Below, one piece after another: positions 38,948 through 39,800 of a stretch of 39,800 nt of DNA. Under the pieces are notes generated by a model. It did no database searches. It was given only the letters and a program-made list of their open reading frames with translations, and was not told the origin of the DNA. The stretch is from Phycisphaerales bacterium (lineage in GTDB: Bacteria; Planctomycetota; Phycisphaerae; SM23-33), in the NCBI GenBank assembly GCA_018644725.1, contig JABGPZ010000070.1:1-39800 (forward strand), read 5' to 3'. Position 1 is the first letter of the stretch. Each line of letters starts with the position of its first letter. The translations under genes were made by a program, and so were the position numbers.

Positions 38948-39800
38948 ATGATGCGATATTTCCTATCCAGTTTGCTGATCGTAAGTTGCTTGGCCTCGGT
39001 TGCTTCGGCGGCCGAACCGTCTTCAGGTCGTCGCGAAGTCGAAGAAGGCTGGTTCGCCCAACGAACGCCACCCGTCGCCGCGCCCAAAGCGCCCAAGGCC
39101 GTGTTCGTGATTCCCATCCAGACGCAGATCGCCCCCGCACTCTATGACGTCCTGAAATACAAGATCACCCGCGCACGCAGCCAAGGCGCGGATATGATTA
39201 TCTTCGACATGGACACCCCCGGCGGGCGCGTGGACGTGATGGAAGACATCATGGCCATGATCCGCGAAGACCTTGCCGACATCTTCACCGTCTGCTGGGT
39301 CCACCCCCAGGCCCACAGCGCCGGGGCGATGATCGCGCTGGGATGCGACGAAATCGTCATCACCAACAACGGCATCATCGGCGATGCCATGCCCATCATC
39401 ATTACCAACCAGGGCCTCCAGCCCCTGCCCACCGCCGAGCGCAGCAAAGCCGAAGCGCCGTTGCGGGCCATGGTGCGAGACCTTGCGATGGAAAACGGAT
39501 ATAGCGCGGACCTCTGCGAGGGGATGATCCACACGGGCATCGTCCTGTGGGTGGTTCGTGACCGCGCGACGAAAGAACTGAAGATCGTCCGCCAGCGCGA
39601 CAGGCTCGGCCAGGTCGATCTCGTCCCCGGCCAGCCGCGCGTGGACGATGCCAAGTGGGACTTCGTGCGACTGCTCGACGGCGAAAAGCAACTCGTGGAC
39701 CTCACGACGAGAAACGCGCTCTATACGGGCATCGCGGCGGAAGAGGGCGACACCCTCGAAGAGGTTCAGACCCGCTACGGAATCACCGGCGCGCCAGTCA
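38948..39800 (+). CDS. ClpP-class/NfeD-like membrane-linked serine protease, partial (runs off the window)
   Basis: The frame is open from ATG 38948 to the window end (284 codons). It begins with a signal peptide (MMRYFLSSLLIVSCLASVASA-AE). The crotonase-like protease domain has 'MIIFDMDTPGGRVDVMEDIM' (seen as DMDTPGGRVD, the oxyanion region). 'AHSAGAMIALGCDEIVI' carries the Ser nucleophile, 'NNGIIGDAMPI' follows, and a Lys in 'ERSKAEAPLRAMV' is the likely second residue of a Ser-Lys dyad. NfeD proteins cleave membrane proteins such as stomatins and end in membrane helices and an OB-fold, which would lie beyond the window. It could instead be SppA-like. Confidence 0.82.
   Translation, partial: MMRYFLSSLLIVSCLASVASAAEPSSGRREVEEGWFAQRTPPVAAPKAPKAVFVIPIQTQIAPALYDVLKYKITRARSQGADMIIFDMDTPGGRVDVMEDIMAMIREDLADIFTVCWVHPQAHSAGAMIALGCDEIVITNNGIIGDAMPIIITNQGLQPLPTAERSKAEAPLRAMVRDLAMENGYSADLCEGMIHTGIVLWVVRDRATKELKIVRQRDRLGQVDLVPGQPRVDDAKWDFVRLLDGEKQLVDLTTRNALYTGIAAEEGDTLEEVQTRYGITGAPV

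Overview
The window looks like chromosomal DNA from a GC-rich, Gram-negative-type bacterium, most likely a planctomycete (possibly Phycisphaerae-like). The assignment rests on several features: a long type IV pilus/type II secretion operon with many pseudopilins, a fused and enlarged SecDF, LPS-type glycosyltransferases with an LPS core kinase, several lipoproteins, and GC-rich hairpin repeats between genes. No rRNA, tRNA, CRISPR array, transposase or phage gene was seen. It reads as core envelope and housekeeping DNA rather than a mobile island.

Region 1 (186-12499, minus strand) is one pilus/secretion cluster. In transcription order it encodes a PilB/GspE ATPase, a PilT retraction ATPase, a second PilB/GspE ATPase, a PilC/GspF platform protein, five prepilin-like proteins and a very large GspK-like protein, and it ends at a strong terminator. 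No secretin, PilMNOP or prepilin peptidase gene is present, so those parts must lie elsewhere. Region 2 (12875-15348, plus) has a hotdog thioesterase, then panD (pantothenate synthesis) and lgt (lipoprotein maturation). panD has a tandemly duplicated leader, and Lgt carries a large insert with an EF-hand-like loop. Region 3 (15364-19397, plus) is a two-gene unit: an HtrA-like PDZ protein lacking catalytic His and Asp, and an exported helical-repeat protein. Convergent to it lie a TatD-type hydrolase and a lipoprotein (19387-21752, minus).

Region 4 (21753-26805, minus) holds a hairpin element, the fused secDF gene, and a small exported protein that is an abridged copy of the SecD periplasmic domain. 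Region 5 (26964-31089, plus) has three genes joined by ATGA overlaps: a membrane protein of unknown function, a stand-alone C-terminal half of a MurG/MGDG-synthase-like glycosyltransferase, and recJ. Region 6 (31099-35943, plus) is an envelope operon behind a near-consensus promoter: a lipoprotein with a HAD-like domain, a heptosyltransferase-family protein, an LPS core kinase, a family 4 glycosyltransferase and PlsY. It joins LPS core assembly to phospholipid synthesis. Region 7 (36013-39800) has a membrane-anchored double-LysM protein, a candidate structured small RNA, a stand-alone tRNA-binding-domain protein, a small lipoprotein, and the start of a ClpP-class/NfeD-like membrane protease that runs off the window.

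The most notable points are: the partial SecD duplication exported as its own protein; EF-hand-like loops inserted into two unrelated envelope-biogenesis proteins (Lgt and SecDF); the duplicated panD leader with coupled mini-ORFs; the degenerate HtrA; and the unannotated small RNA near 37410-37530. Several promoters share a -35 of the form TTGCC(N) at 16-18 bp from a TAnnAT -10. All functions are inferred by reading motifs; no database search was run.
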